Source: Orobanche coerulescens
Taxonomy: Eukaryota > Streptophyta > Magnoliopsida > Lamiales > Orobanchaceae
Length of the DNA: 64,000 bases
Assembly (NCBI GenBank): GCA_033398695.1
Contig: CM065802.1
Span: 153,498,096-153,562,095 of the forward strand
Reading direction: 5' to 3'
In this document: positions 1-8,415 of the stretch, one piece after another
Layout: every line of letters begins with the position of its first letter
Position numbering within the stretch: position 1 is the first letter of the stretch
Notes under the pieces: model-generated
Told to the model about the DNA's origin: nothing
The model's database searches: none
Seen by the model: the letters and a program-made list of their open reading frames with translations, nothing else
Position numbers and translations under genes: made by a program

Positions 1-7
1 CAAATTA

Positions 8-619
8 ATGATGGAGGTGCAGTATTGTCCTCGCCCAGTTAGAGAGGCCCGAGTCCGGGAGTTTTTCTCACCACAAAATTCAGAGGCATCTGTGACAGAC
101 GTGATTAAGACTTTTAATCACCAGCTGAATTATGTGCGCCATTTGGTCAGAACCGAGACGGAGAGGATTTTTCATTTCGACATGCGGATGAAGCCGGAGA
201 TTCAGCAGTATATGTCCGGATTTGAATGTACCACCTTGCGACAGTATCAGGACAAAGCATTGGCCTATGATATGAAAGAGGCGGCCGTAGAGAAGTCAAC
301 GGAAACAAAGAAACCGAAGGTGTCTGGAAACTTCACGGAGAATAAGAGTAGTGGACCTCGCAGGGGCCAGTCCTCTTTTCATTCATCCAGGAGGCCTCCG
401 CATCCTTCTCGAGGTGGAAAGAAGTTCCGGGCAGCACCAACCATTTCAGACGCAGGGAAGAAATGTTATAACTGTGGCAAAGCGGGGCATGTTCGACGTG
501 GATCAATTCGCTGTGACTGCTTCGAGTGTGGACAGAAGGGCATCGCGCAACATTTTGTGGAAATGCGACTCGATCTTTTGGTACTCGCACTCTGTGCAGT
601 TCGAAGGACACTAGTGTAA
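8..619 (+). pseudogene. E1 gag, C-terminal half with damaged zinc knuckles
   Basis: This is the second half of a gypsy gag (capsid plus nucleocapsid). It matches E5 gag nearly residue for residue (for example the stretch starting QYCPRPVREARVREFF). A basic, glycine- and arginine-rich stretch leads into the first CCHC knuckle, CYNCGKAGHVRR. In E5 this is followed by a second complete knuckle. In E1 a small rearrangement around 500-545 removes the end of the first knuckle and shifts the second out of frame, so the last ~45 residues are out-of-frame sequence. The real gag start lies left of the window. Nucleocapsid function is probably lost. Confidence 0.9.
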
Positions 620-1118
620 ACCAGACGCAGCAAAGCGGTTTCCAGCAGCAGAATGTTGGGAAGAGAGAGGCATCCAGCGCTGGGTCCGTTCCTCCGCGTA
701 TTTATGAGATGAAGAAGTCAGACGATCAGAACACAGCTGTTGCATCAGGTACAATTCAGATCCTTTTGCAACCAGTTAGTGTCTTATTCGATTGAGGAGC
801 TACGCATTCTTTTATATCTTTGAACTGTGTTAATCGTTTGAAAATCTCGTGCTTGTATGATTGTGAACCATATGTTATGGGTTTGCCGAGCGGAGAGAAA
901 ATTGTGGGAACCCTAGAAACTAGAGATTTTCCAGTGTCTATAGGAGGGAGAGATTGGCCATCGAATCTTATTGTAGTTGACATTCATGGTGACGATTTAA
1001 TTCTCAGAGACGATTGGCTCAACAGTTATGGAGCTATTCTGAATTACTGAAAGAGAGTCATTTCTATCATTGCTGATGACGGATCTGAACACTTATTCCG
1101 AGGATGGAGACTGGGAAG
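620..1118 (+). pseudogene. E1 aspartic protease region, stop in the active site
   Basis: The retropepsin segment cleaves the polyprotein in active elements. Here the catalytic loop reads F-D-stop-G-A at about 787-801, where E5 has FDSGA at the same place, so the catalytic triplet itself is interrupted. Downstream, 820-1050 keeps the rest of the fold (PSNLIVVDIHGDDLIL) and ends at another stop (TGA) where E5 has an arginine codon. Both changes are single-base. The region joins the RT domain through a linker around 1120. Confidence 0.85.
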
Positions 1119-1119
1119 T

Positions 1120-2934
1120 TTGGGAAAATTGATCAAAGCAATGAAAGCCGTGAAATTACTGAAGCAGGGATGTCATGGACTTTGGTGCTATGCCATGAGG
1201 AAAGAGGAAGGAGTAGAGCTCTCATCTATTCCAGTTGTGAATGAATTCTCAGATGTATTTCCTGACGAACTACCTGGGTTACCTCCGCAGAGAGAAGTGG
1301 AGTTCACTATCGAATTAGAGCCTGGAGCCGCTCCTATTTCCAGAGCACCATACCGCATGGTGCCAACCGAGATGTATGAACTAAAGAAGCAACTAGAGGA
1401 ATTATTACAGATGGGTTATATTCAACCTAGCGTTTCTCCTTGGGGAGCGCACGTTCTCTTGGTCCGGAAGAAAGACGGATCCCTCCGATTATGTTTTGAT
1501 TACAGGGAGCTCAATAAAGTGACGATCAAGAATAAGTATCTTATACCTCGGATCGACGACTTGTTTGATCAACTGCAAGAGGCAAGGGTATTCTCGAATA
1601 TTGACTTGCGATCGGGATACCATCAGTTGAGAATTAAGAAATTGGATATACCAAAGTCTGCTTTCAGATCCCGGTACGGGCATTATGAATTTGTAGTGAT
1701 GCCATTTGGACTTACCAATGCTCCTGCGGTATTCATGCAATTGATGAATCGTTTATTCTTAGAATACTTGGATAAATTTGTGGTCGCCTTCATCGATGAC
1801 ATCCTGATATATTCGAAAGACACAGAGGAGCATGCTGATCATTTGCGGGTGGTTTTGAGCACCTTGAGGAAGGAACAGTTGTATGCAAAGCTTTCCAAAT
1901 GCGAGTTCTGGCTTAGGGAAGTAACTTTCCTTGGGCATGTGATATCAGCTGACGGAGTTCAGGTGGACCCGAAGAAAGTCGAAGCAATCTTGGAATGGGA
2001 AGCTCCTAATAACGTGAAAGAAGTCTGGAGTTTCTTGGGACTTGCTGGATATTATCGCCGTTTTGTAGAGGGATTTTCCAAAATTGCTCGTCCGCTCACT
2101 CAGCTATTACAGAAAACTCAAAAGTTCACATGGGATGAGAAATGCCTGGCTGGTTTTGACGAACTTAAGAGGAGACTGACGACAGCACCTATATTAGCGT
2201 TACCAAATGGAACTGATGGATTCATGGTATACAGCGACGCTTCAAATCAGGGTCTGGGATGTGTGTTGATGCAAAAGGATAAGGTGATTGCCTATGCTTC
2301 TCGGCAGTTGAAACCATACGAGGTTAATTACCCGACTCATGATCTGGAGTTAGCAGCTGTGGTCTTTGCCTTGAAAATTTGGCGACATTATTTGTACGGC
2401 ACTCATTGTCAGATCTTTACAGATCATAAGAGCCTCAAGTACATTTTAAGTCATAAAGAATTAAACATGAGGCAGAGAAGGTGGCTGGAATTGATCAAGG
2501 ATTACGACTTGGAAATTCTCTATCATCCGGGTAAAGCAAACGTAGTAGCCGATGCATTAAGCCGTAAACCTGTTTCTATTCGAGTGTTGGAAGCACTTAC
2601 ATCCCAAACCAGCATTCAATGGGAACTGATCCGCGAAAGGATTGAAGTATGGGCACCAGGAATCCAAGGGCAACTATATGTGATGGAACTGACTTCATCA
2701 CTAGTCGAGGAGATCAAATCTAAGCAGTTGAACGATTCTCTGATCCTTTGGTTATGTGACGAAGTAAAGAAAGGAAAGGCCCCAGGATTCGTGATACAAG
2801 ATGATGGAGTTCTTAGATTTCAGAGTCGACTTTGCGTTCCTGATGCTGATGATTTGAGCCGGACAATTCTGAAGGAAGCTCATAGCGCACCTTATTCTAT
2901 TCACCCGAGCGTGATAAGATGTATAAGGATCTAA
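1120..2934 (+). pseudogene. E1 reverse transcriptase plus RNase H, open for 604 codons
   Basis: This is a long uninterrupted part of pol. RT motifs in order are [43 protein letters not shown] and the catalytic box FIDDILIYS (YxDD equivalent, the two aspartates present). RNase H follows with [28 protein letters not shown] and [10 protein letters not shown], then the linker [13 protein letters not shown]. The start is only where the open frame begins after the protease stop; in the element it is part of a polyprotein. The frame is lost near 2905-2934, at the integrase zinc-binding region, by a small deletion relative to E5. Domains are intact but have no usable initiation context. Confidence 0.92.
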
Positions 2935-4123
2935 AACAAAACTTCTGGTGGGGGAATATGAAGAAGGACGTAGCCGAATACGTTTCGAAGTGTTTGACTT
3001 GTCAGCAGGTTAAGATTGAACATCAGCGACCTGCCGGAATGTTAAAGCCGCTTCCGATCCCTGAGTGGAAGTGGGAGGATATCTCGATGGATTTCATCAC
3101 CAGTATGCCAAGGACCAAGACGGGAATGAATTAGATTGTAGTTGATCGACTAACCAAGTGGGCTCATTTCCTAGGAATTAAAGATACTTGGGGACCCCAG
3201 AGATTAGCGCGAGTATTTATTGCAGAGATAGTCAGATTACATGGGACACCGAAGACCATTATTTCAGATCGAGATGGTCGTTTCGTGTCGCACTTCTGGA
3301 AGGCAGTTCACAGGGCTTTGGGGACCGATCTAAACTTTAGCACGGCTTATCACCCTCAGACGGACGGTCAGTCCGAAAGGACTATACAAACAGTAGAAGA
3401 CATGCTTAGAGCTTGTGCTTTGGATTGGTCAACTGATTGGGAAGTTCATTTGCCATTGATTGAATTCACCTACAATAATAGTTGGCATGCTTCTATTAAG
3501 ATGTCACCATTTGAAGCTTTGTACGGGAGAAGATGCCAATCACCCCTGTGCTGGGATGATTCTTCGGATTTGATCGGGACGGAACCGGAATCGATAGTTC
3601 AGACTCAAGAGAAGATAGCTTTGATTCGAGAAAGACTGTTGACTGCCCAGAGTCGACAGAAGTCTTATGCAGACGTACGTCGTCGCCCTCTAGAGTTTGA
3701 CATTAGGGACCACGTACTATTGAAGGTGTCTCCTACACGAGGAATTTTCCGTTTTGGGAGGAAAGGCAAGCTAAGTCCGAGATATATCGGACCATTCGAG
3801 ATCCTCGAGAGAGTTGGGGATTTAGCATACAGGTTGGCCTTACCGCCATAGCTGAGTCACGTTCACAATGTATTTCATGTATCCCAACTACGGAGTTATG
3901 TACCGGATCCTAGTCATATCATTGAGTTCGATTAGATCGAGATAGCGAATGACGGCACCTTCGAAGAGAGACCAATCAAGATACTTGAGAGTCGGATCAA
4001 ACAATTGAGGAATAAACCAATACACTTGGTTAAAGTACAATGGTCATGACACGGAATTGAAGAGGCCACTTGGGAAACGGAGGACGGTATGAAGACTAGA
4101 TATCCAGAGTTGTTTTCATCTTA
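2919..4123 (+). pseudogene. E1 integrase and chromodomain-like tail, fragmented
   Basis: Integrase inserts the cDNA into the host genome. Visible parts are the CxxC half of the zinc finger ([13 protein letters not shown]), the catalytic core with MDFITSMP, then ISDRDGRFVSHFW and TDGQSERTIQTVEDML (the D, D and E of the DDE triad), and the GPF/GPY module IGPFEILERVGDLAYRL. The tail after 3852 carries VFHVSQLR, PIKILESRIKQLRNK and EEATWETE. It is broken by a stop at about 3132 (TAG, where E5 has ATG), the lost zinc-finger start, a stop at 3849-3851 (TAG where E5 has TCG) and others in the tail. It ends at the TAA just before the conserved stem-loop at 4125. Confidence 0.9.
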
Positions 4124-4124
4124 A

Positions 4125-4159
4125 GTTTCGGGACGAAACTTCTTTTTAGGGAGGAAGGA
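4125..4159 (+). other. E1 pre-LTR stem-loop and polypurine tract
   Basis: GTTTCG-GGA-CGAAAC (4125-4139) is a perfect 6-bp inverted repeat with a 3-base loop directly after the pol stop. About 8 bases later comes the purine run AGGGAGGAAGGA (4148-4159), which abuts the LTR start and is the expected plus-strand primer. The same stem-loop precedes the LTR in E2, E3, E5 and R. Confidence 0.85.
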
Positions 4160-4309
4160 TGTAATACCCGAGATTTCTGATATGTAATTGAACCTTGTGA
4201 TATTGTAATTATTGCATTTTGATCTGATTATTGTTCTCCGTATTTCATGATCCGGTGTTATTGAGCGCATGATTTCATGAATGTGACTTAAATGGTGATT
4301 CTGCGCAAG

Positions 4310-4604
4310 TAGCGCACGCTATCGACTAAGTGTAGCGTACGCTAATTTGGATCTGTAGCGCACGCTGTGCATGATCATTAGCGCACGCTATACGTAGTCA
4401 GCATGATTACGACAGGGTGGTAGGTGAGATCGGCTGAGGATTTCGGTTGGATTATGTCGGGATGAACCTGGATGGCTTTCGGGAAAAAGCCAAGTCAACG
4501 CGGTAGCGCACGCTACTGATATAGGATAGCGCACGCTAAATGCCGAGTACAGTGTAGTCAGTAAGCCGTTAGCGCACGCTATGAATGTGGACTAGCGCGC
4601 GCTA
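4310..4604 (+). repeat. U3 array of TAGCGYRCGCTA palindromes (E1)
   Basis: Eight copies of a 12-bp near-palindrome lie just upstream of the TATA box, for example TAGCGCACGCTA at 4310-4321, TAGCGTACGCTA at 4333-4344 and TAGCGCGCGCTA at 4593-4604. The outer five bases on each side pair; the central two vary among CA, TA and CG. The position suggests promoter or enhancer elements (inference). Confidence 0.85.
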
Positions 4605-4616
4605 ATAATCACTTTC

Positions 4617-4624
4617 TATAAATA
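4617..4624 (+). promoter_or_regulatory. TATA box of E1 LTR
   Basis: TATAAATA lies 12 bases after the last palindrome. The same placement after the array is seen in E3 and E5. The transcription start is expected about 30 bases downstream. Confidence 0.7.
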
Positions 4625-5327
4625 AGACAGCATCCTTTTTCGTATTTTCAGCCTTTTCACTTCCCACATCCGAATCTTTGGACTTAGAGAATTACTCTCT
4701 TCATCCTAAACCCTTCATATCAGCATCCTAGCCTGAGTCGAAGATTGTAGATCATTGGAGATTGGTGTTCAAGCCTTCGGCGTTGGATTGCTTCGAGTTC
4801 CTCCTTGTTCTTCACTACTTTGAGGTAGGTGATTATTCACCAATGTTAAGTACTATTATGAAGGATGTTTTGATCATGATTTGGGATTATCTAGTCAGTT
4901 AAATTCGTTAGTAGTCGAACATCATGTGTTAGAAGGATATTTTGACATTTCGGTACTTATTCATCGTATAATCCATTGAACCTTTTTAGTGTATGGACTC
5001 CTAAGCATATTCATGTATCCTCAAAACTGATTATGACCAGTATATAGAGATTACCAAGTTCTTATGTCTTTACATAAAGGAATCATACGTTTTGGGACAT
5101 GTAATGAATTGGACTTAGGATATTTTCTTGAAGATCAAAGATGAATTATGGTGTTGTGATGATTATACGTATCCTTGTATCTCATAGTCATTTAATACGT
5201 AAAGATCTTTCACAAACCGTATGAGTATGTTATGAACGGAGATGGCATGTTTTAGCACTAGAGATTTCATGAGTTTCATCACCATTAGATTTAGTTTTCT
5301 GCCCAGTAGTAAACTGCCATGCACGGT

Positions 5328-5537
5328 TAGCGCACGCTAAGATGTGTATATTAACGTGCGCTATCGGGAATGAGTAGCGTACGCTACGTTTGATACATAA
5401 CGTACGTTATGTCATCAAAGTGACGATCGGTGATCGAGAGAATCGATTACCACAGCTAGCGTACGCTAGACTTGGTCAATTGCGTACGTTAATGGGCTGG
5501 CTTAGCGCACGTTATGTAGAGTACATAGCGCGCGCTA
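5328..5537 (+). repeat. Second palindrome array (E1 LTR)
   Basis: Eight more motifs of the same type, from TAGCGCACGCTA (5328-5339) to TAGCGCGCGCTA (5526-5537), with degenerate forms such as TAACGTACGTTA. They lie about 700-900 bases downstream of the TATA box, inside the putative first intron. Both E5 LTRs have the same second cluster. Confidence 0.8.
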
Positions 5538-5912
5538 AGTAGTTCGGGCAGAATTCATTTTTAGAGCTTGCGACCGTAAACTGGATTGTTAGACATTCGT
5601 ACGACTTGAGAGGAATTCTTTATTATTTCTTAGGTCTGAGCCTTGCATAGGGGACGATCGAGGGACGGTGGCATACGGACGCGTGTCATTTGTTGGAGTA
5701 TTTCATTCTTTCCATTTTCGAGGCAAGTATCATATGTTGAATTTGATGTATATTGGAACTTTGATCATGCATATGGTTTTGTTCATGTTGTTGAATATGA
5801 GATTTATTTCTTTAATTTCTCGTGGTATTCGTTGTTAATTGTTCGTATTGATGAACATGTTGAAATGCATGTATGTATGCATAATTGATCGGTTTATGGT
5901 ATAAATGATCCG

Positions 5913-6094
5913 AGGGGGTCATGAGGATCTATGCTGAGGGCGCTGGATCGAATGTCCACCATGCGTTGGTCCGACGGGATCATCATGGGGATCTATGCTG
6001 AGGGCGCTGGATCGCTGGACGGGTTTTCCACCATGCGTTGGTCCGACGGGATCATCATGGGGATCTATACCAAGGGCGCTGGATCGCTGGATTA
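5913..6094 (+). repeat. Minisatellite in E1 LTR
   Basis: Three tandem imperfect copies of a ~60-72-bp unit built on GAGGGCGCTGGATCG and CACCATGCGTTGGTCCGACG. E5 carries the same repeat at 34340-34517 and 41573-41755. It lies between the GC-donor-like site and the branch/hairpin module. Confidence 0.85.
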
Positions 6095-6221
6095 CCCTGT
6101 ATTGTGTTGATAGAATCGTGAGGATTCATATCGTTGGATTCCGATGACGGAAGTCCGTTTTGCATGTTTTATAATGCACTGATGATTTATGTATTATGAT
6201 ACTTGTACTAGCATTGTTTTG

Positions 6222-6259
6222 CTAACCCCTTCGGGGGTGGACATTGTTTTGATGTTCAG
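6222..6259 (+). other. Branch-point-like CTAAC, UUCG hairpin and acceptor-like site
   Basis: CTAAC (6222-6226) runs into ACCCC-TTCG-GGGGT (6225-6238), a 5-bp stem closed by an extra-stable C(UUCG)G loop. TTTTGATGTTCAG|G follows, ending at 6259. The CTAAC adenine is about 35 bases from the AG, normal for a plant branch point. Other families here keep CTRAC and the stem but change the loop. Confidence 0.55.
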
Positions 6260-6507
6260 GTAGCCGAGGAGCGGGGAAGCAACCACAGTACCGACAGGAC
6301 GATGAAATGGCTCAGTGATGTGGTTGATGTTTATTGTTATTGTGATTTGTCTTTTTGGTTCACTTTAGTACTCGAGTACATGTGTTTTAATAATGTCATT
6401 TTCGATATGGTTGTATAAATTAACTCACTGGATCAGTTGAACCGGTTCTGTATTTTGAATTTCAGTGATACTGTTGAATTATATTTACATTTCTTTTAAT
6501 TAGCCTT

Positions 6508-6532
6508 GTAAATCCTTACTTAAAGGGTTTAC
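6508..6532 (+). other. Terminal LTR hairpin (E1)
   Basis: GTAAATCCTT (6508-6517) pairs with AAGGGTTTAC (6523-6532) across a 5-base loop: 10 pairs, one G-T. It is followed by ACGGCGCT and ends 37 bases before the LTR end. Other families have a stem of different sequence at the same place. Confidence 0.7.
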
Positions 6533-6809
6533 GGCGCTCTAATTATTCCGAATATCTCGGGGTGTTACAAAGGATTTGTGGCAGGAATTATCTGATTGAT
6601 GATACAAAGAAAATTTTGGATTGATTATATGATTGAAACTGTTCGACTCAACGTCGATATGATATTATATGTAACCCTCGTAGTGTCGATAATTCATTAC
6701 GAACTGTTTTCTTGAATATGTAATTTCTTGTTGCTATTAACTTAGCATGAATTCTGATTGGTATCATGAACTGTACTTATGGTTATCTTTATGAATTGAT
6801 TCTTTCAGT

Positions 6810-7412
6810 ATGGAAAGAAATTTGAGAGTCCATGGCAGAGGGGGACGAGGCGGCGGAAGGGGCCGAATCCCGTTACCACGAGCCAACAGACGTGCGAATG
6901 CAGAGCATAGTTCTGCAGACAGTGATTCGCCTTCTAGGGATCAATCACACCACAGTGGACGCGAGGATGCTTGTGTCGATCCTTACACTGTGATGCAGGG
7001 CATGATAGCTCAGATGACCCAGATGGGTCAGTTATTGGAAACTATGCAGAGAGCTGCTACCGACCAGCATCAGGGGCCACCTCCTGTACATGGCGGACCG
7101 GTGAGTCGGATCATCAGCGACATCTCTCGCCAGTGACCCCCGATTTTTGAAGGTTCCTCTGAGCCTGCTGATATCGTGCATTGGATTGAACACTTCGAGA
7201 AATTGTTCGATATGGTAGACTGTCTAGCAGAGAATCGCGTCTCCGTAGCAGCTTACTACCTGGGCAAGGGCGCCCACACTTGGTGGCTTTCGGTGAGGAC
7301 AGCTGATGGCGTATGTACTTGGGAGGAATCTAAGAATCTCATGCTAGACTGTTACTATCCGGGTCCTCTCCGCGAGGCCAAACTGTCAGAATCCAGACCC
7401 GTCCGAAGATGA
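6810..7412 (+). pseudogene. E2 gag, N-terminal and capsid part
   Basis: The ATG at 6810 sits one base after TTCTTTCAG, a good acceptor-like site, as in E3 and E5 at the same position. The start MERNLRVHGRGGRGG is basic and glycine-rich. The capsid motif follows: PADIVHWIEHFEKLFDMV and AAYYLGKGAHTWWLSV. A TGA at 7134-7136 interrupts the frame where E3 has an arginine codon (SRQ-stop-PP against SRQRPP), and around 7400 a small deletion shifts the frame before the next segment. It ends RPVRR-stop. Confidence 0.88.
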
Positions 7413-7524
7413 TGACGTACTATCTATTGCCGAGAAATTCTAGGCACTTCTTCCTTTTGCCGCGACGATTGTCCGAACGGAGGCTGATAAGATCAAATAC
7501 TTTCTCAAAAGGCTTAAACCCCGA

Positions 7525-8415
7525 ATGAGAATGCAGCTGTTGAACCATCACTGTGCGACCCTACCGGAGTTCATTGAGAAAGCTCTAGAGTACGAATTGA
7601 CCGTGAAAGAAATTTCCAAGAAGCAACCGCAGTCCAACAACAAGAAATTCAGGAACCAGAACCAGACAGGCAGCAATCGGGGAACATTCAAGAGGCCCCA
7701 ACCAGTGCCAAATTCTTATGAACGGCAACCCATGGCGTCGAAGCCAACCGGATCGCAACCTCGAGCGGTCAGCCTATCTGTTGTGTGCTATAACTGTGGA
7801 GACCACGGGCACATCAATTCAAAATGCCCAAGGCCAGCCGCGGCATGCCATACTTGTGGGAAGAATGGACATCGTGCTCTTTATTGTAGTAGTGGACCAG
7901 GACATACTCCAGCAGCACCTTATGCTCCAGTTCAGTCTTCCGTCCAGGACCGTGCACCTCCGTCCGCTTCTTATCAGACTACCGGGGCAAATAGAGGAAT
8001 GGGCAGTAGAAATCAAGCTGGTGCATCTAGTACCGGGGCTGCAAAACCCAGGGTCTACGAGATGAAGAAGGCCGACGATCCCAAAGCCAGCATGATTGCA
8101 GGTACTCTCGAGATCCGATCTCAGCCTATCTGTGTTCTTTTTTATACTGGTGCTTCACACTCCTTTTTATCTGCTTCTTGTTTGAGTCGTTTGCAGTTAG
8201 ATCATGTTACCAATTGTGAACCTTATATAATCGGTCTACCCGGTGGTAGAAGAATTGTTGGGAATCGTGAAGTACAAAACTGTCCGATTCGCATGAACGA
8301 TCATGAGTGGTTGTCCGACTTGATTGTGGTTGATTTACCTAAAGATGATGTAATCTTGGGTATCGACTGGATGGATCGTCATGATGCCATACTTAGTGTC
8401 CGCAACGAACAGTGA
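7525..8415 (+). pseudogene. E2 gag C-terminus with two zinc knuckles, fused to protease
   Basis: From MRMQLLNHHC the frame continues through a basic linker to two CCHC knuckles (CYNCGDHGHINSKC and CHTCGKNGHRALYC), which bind RNA during packaging. It then reads VYEMKKADDP into the protease. The catalytic triplet expected as D-T/S-G reads Y-T-G in LFYTGASHSFLS (about 8140-8175), so the catalytic aspartate is replaced by tyrosine (TAT for GAT). The rest of the fold (LIVVDLPKDDVILGIDWMD) is present. The frame stops at 8413. Confidence 0.9.

Larger units (their letters stand above)
4825..6259 (+). other. Putative spliced segment within E1 LTR (two introns)
   Basis: Donor-like TTTGAG|GTAGGT at 4825. 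Acceptor-like TTATTTCTTAG ends at 5633. A short putative exon 5634-5722 ends in TTCGAG|GCAAGT, a match to the GC-donor consensus. Acceptor-like TTGATGTTCAG ends at 6259. Equivalent sites lie in the same order in both E5 LTRs and, with different intervening sequence, in other LTR families here. Splicing itself is inferred. Confidence 0.4.
1..6569 (+). mobile_element. E1: Ty3/gypsy Tekay-type LTR retrotransposon (5' part outside window)
   Basis: The element enters the window inside gag and runs through protease, reverse transcriptase, RNase H, integrase and a C-terminal chromodomain-like tail to a stem-loop, a polypurine tract and a full 3' LTR. The order RT-RNase H-integrase is that of Ty3/gypsy. 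The tail with VKVQWS and EEATWETE and the LTR of about 2.4 kb are typical of Tekay/Del chromoviruses (family knowledge). It is closely related to E5 at 32683-42229. It interrupts the leader of E2, whose sequence resumes at 6570, so the right target-duplication copy would be AAGGA. Several stops and frameshifts mean it cannot make its own proteins. Confidence 0.93.
4160..6569 (+). mobile_element. E1 3' LTR (2410 bp)
   Basis: It begins TGTAATACCCGAG next to the polypurine tract and ends CGGGGTGTTACA, the same ends as both E5 LTRs. Internal order: palindrome array, TATA box, donor-like and acceptor-like sites, second palindrome array, minisatellite, CCCC-loop-GGGG hairpin and terminal hairpin. 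No protein-coding region inside is convincing; an 81-codon open frame at 5643-5888 spans putative exon and intron and has no match in the E5 LTRs. Confidence 0.93.

Noticed and set aside
5643..5888. 81-codon open frame in E1 LTR as a small gene
   Set aside because: Not preserved in the two E5 LTRs of the same family; it crosses the putative exon-intron boundary.
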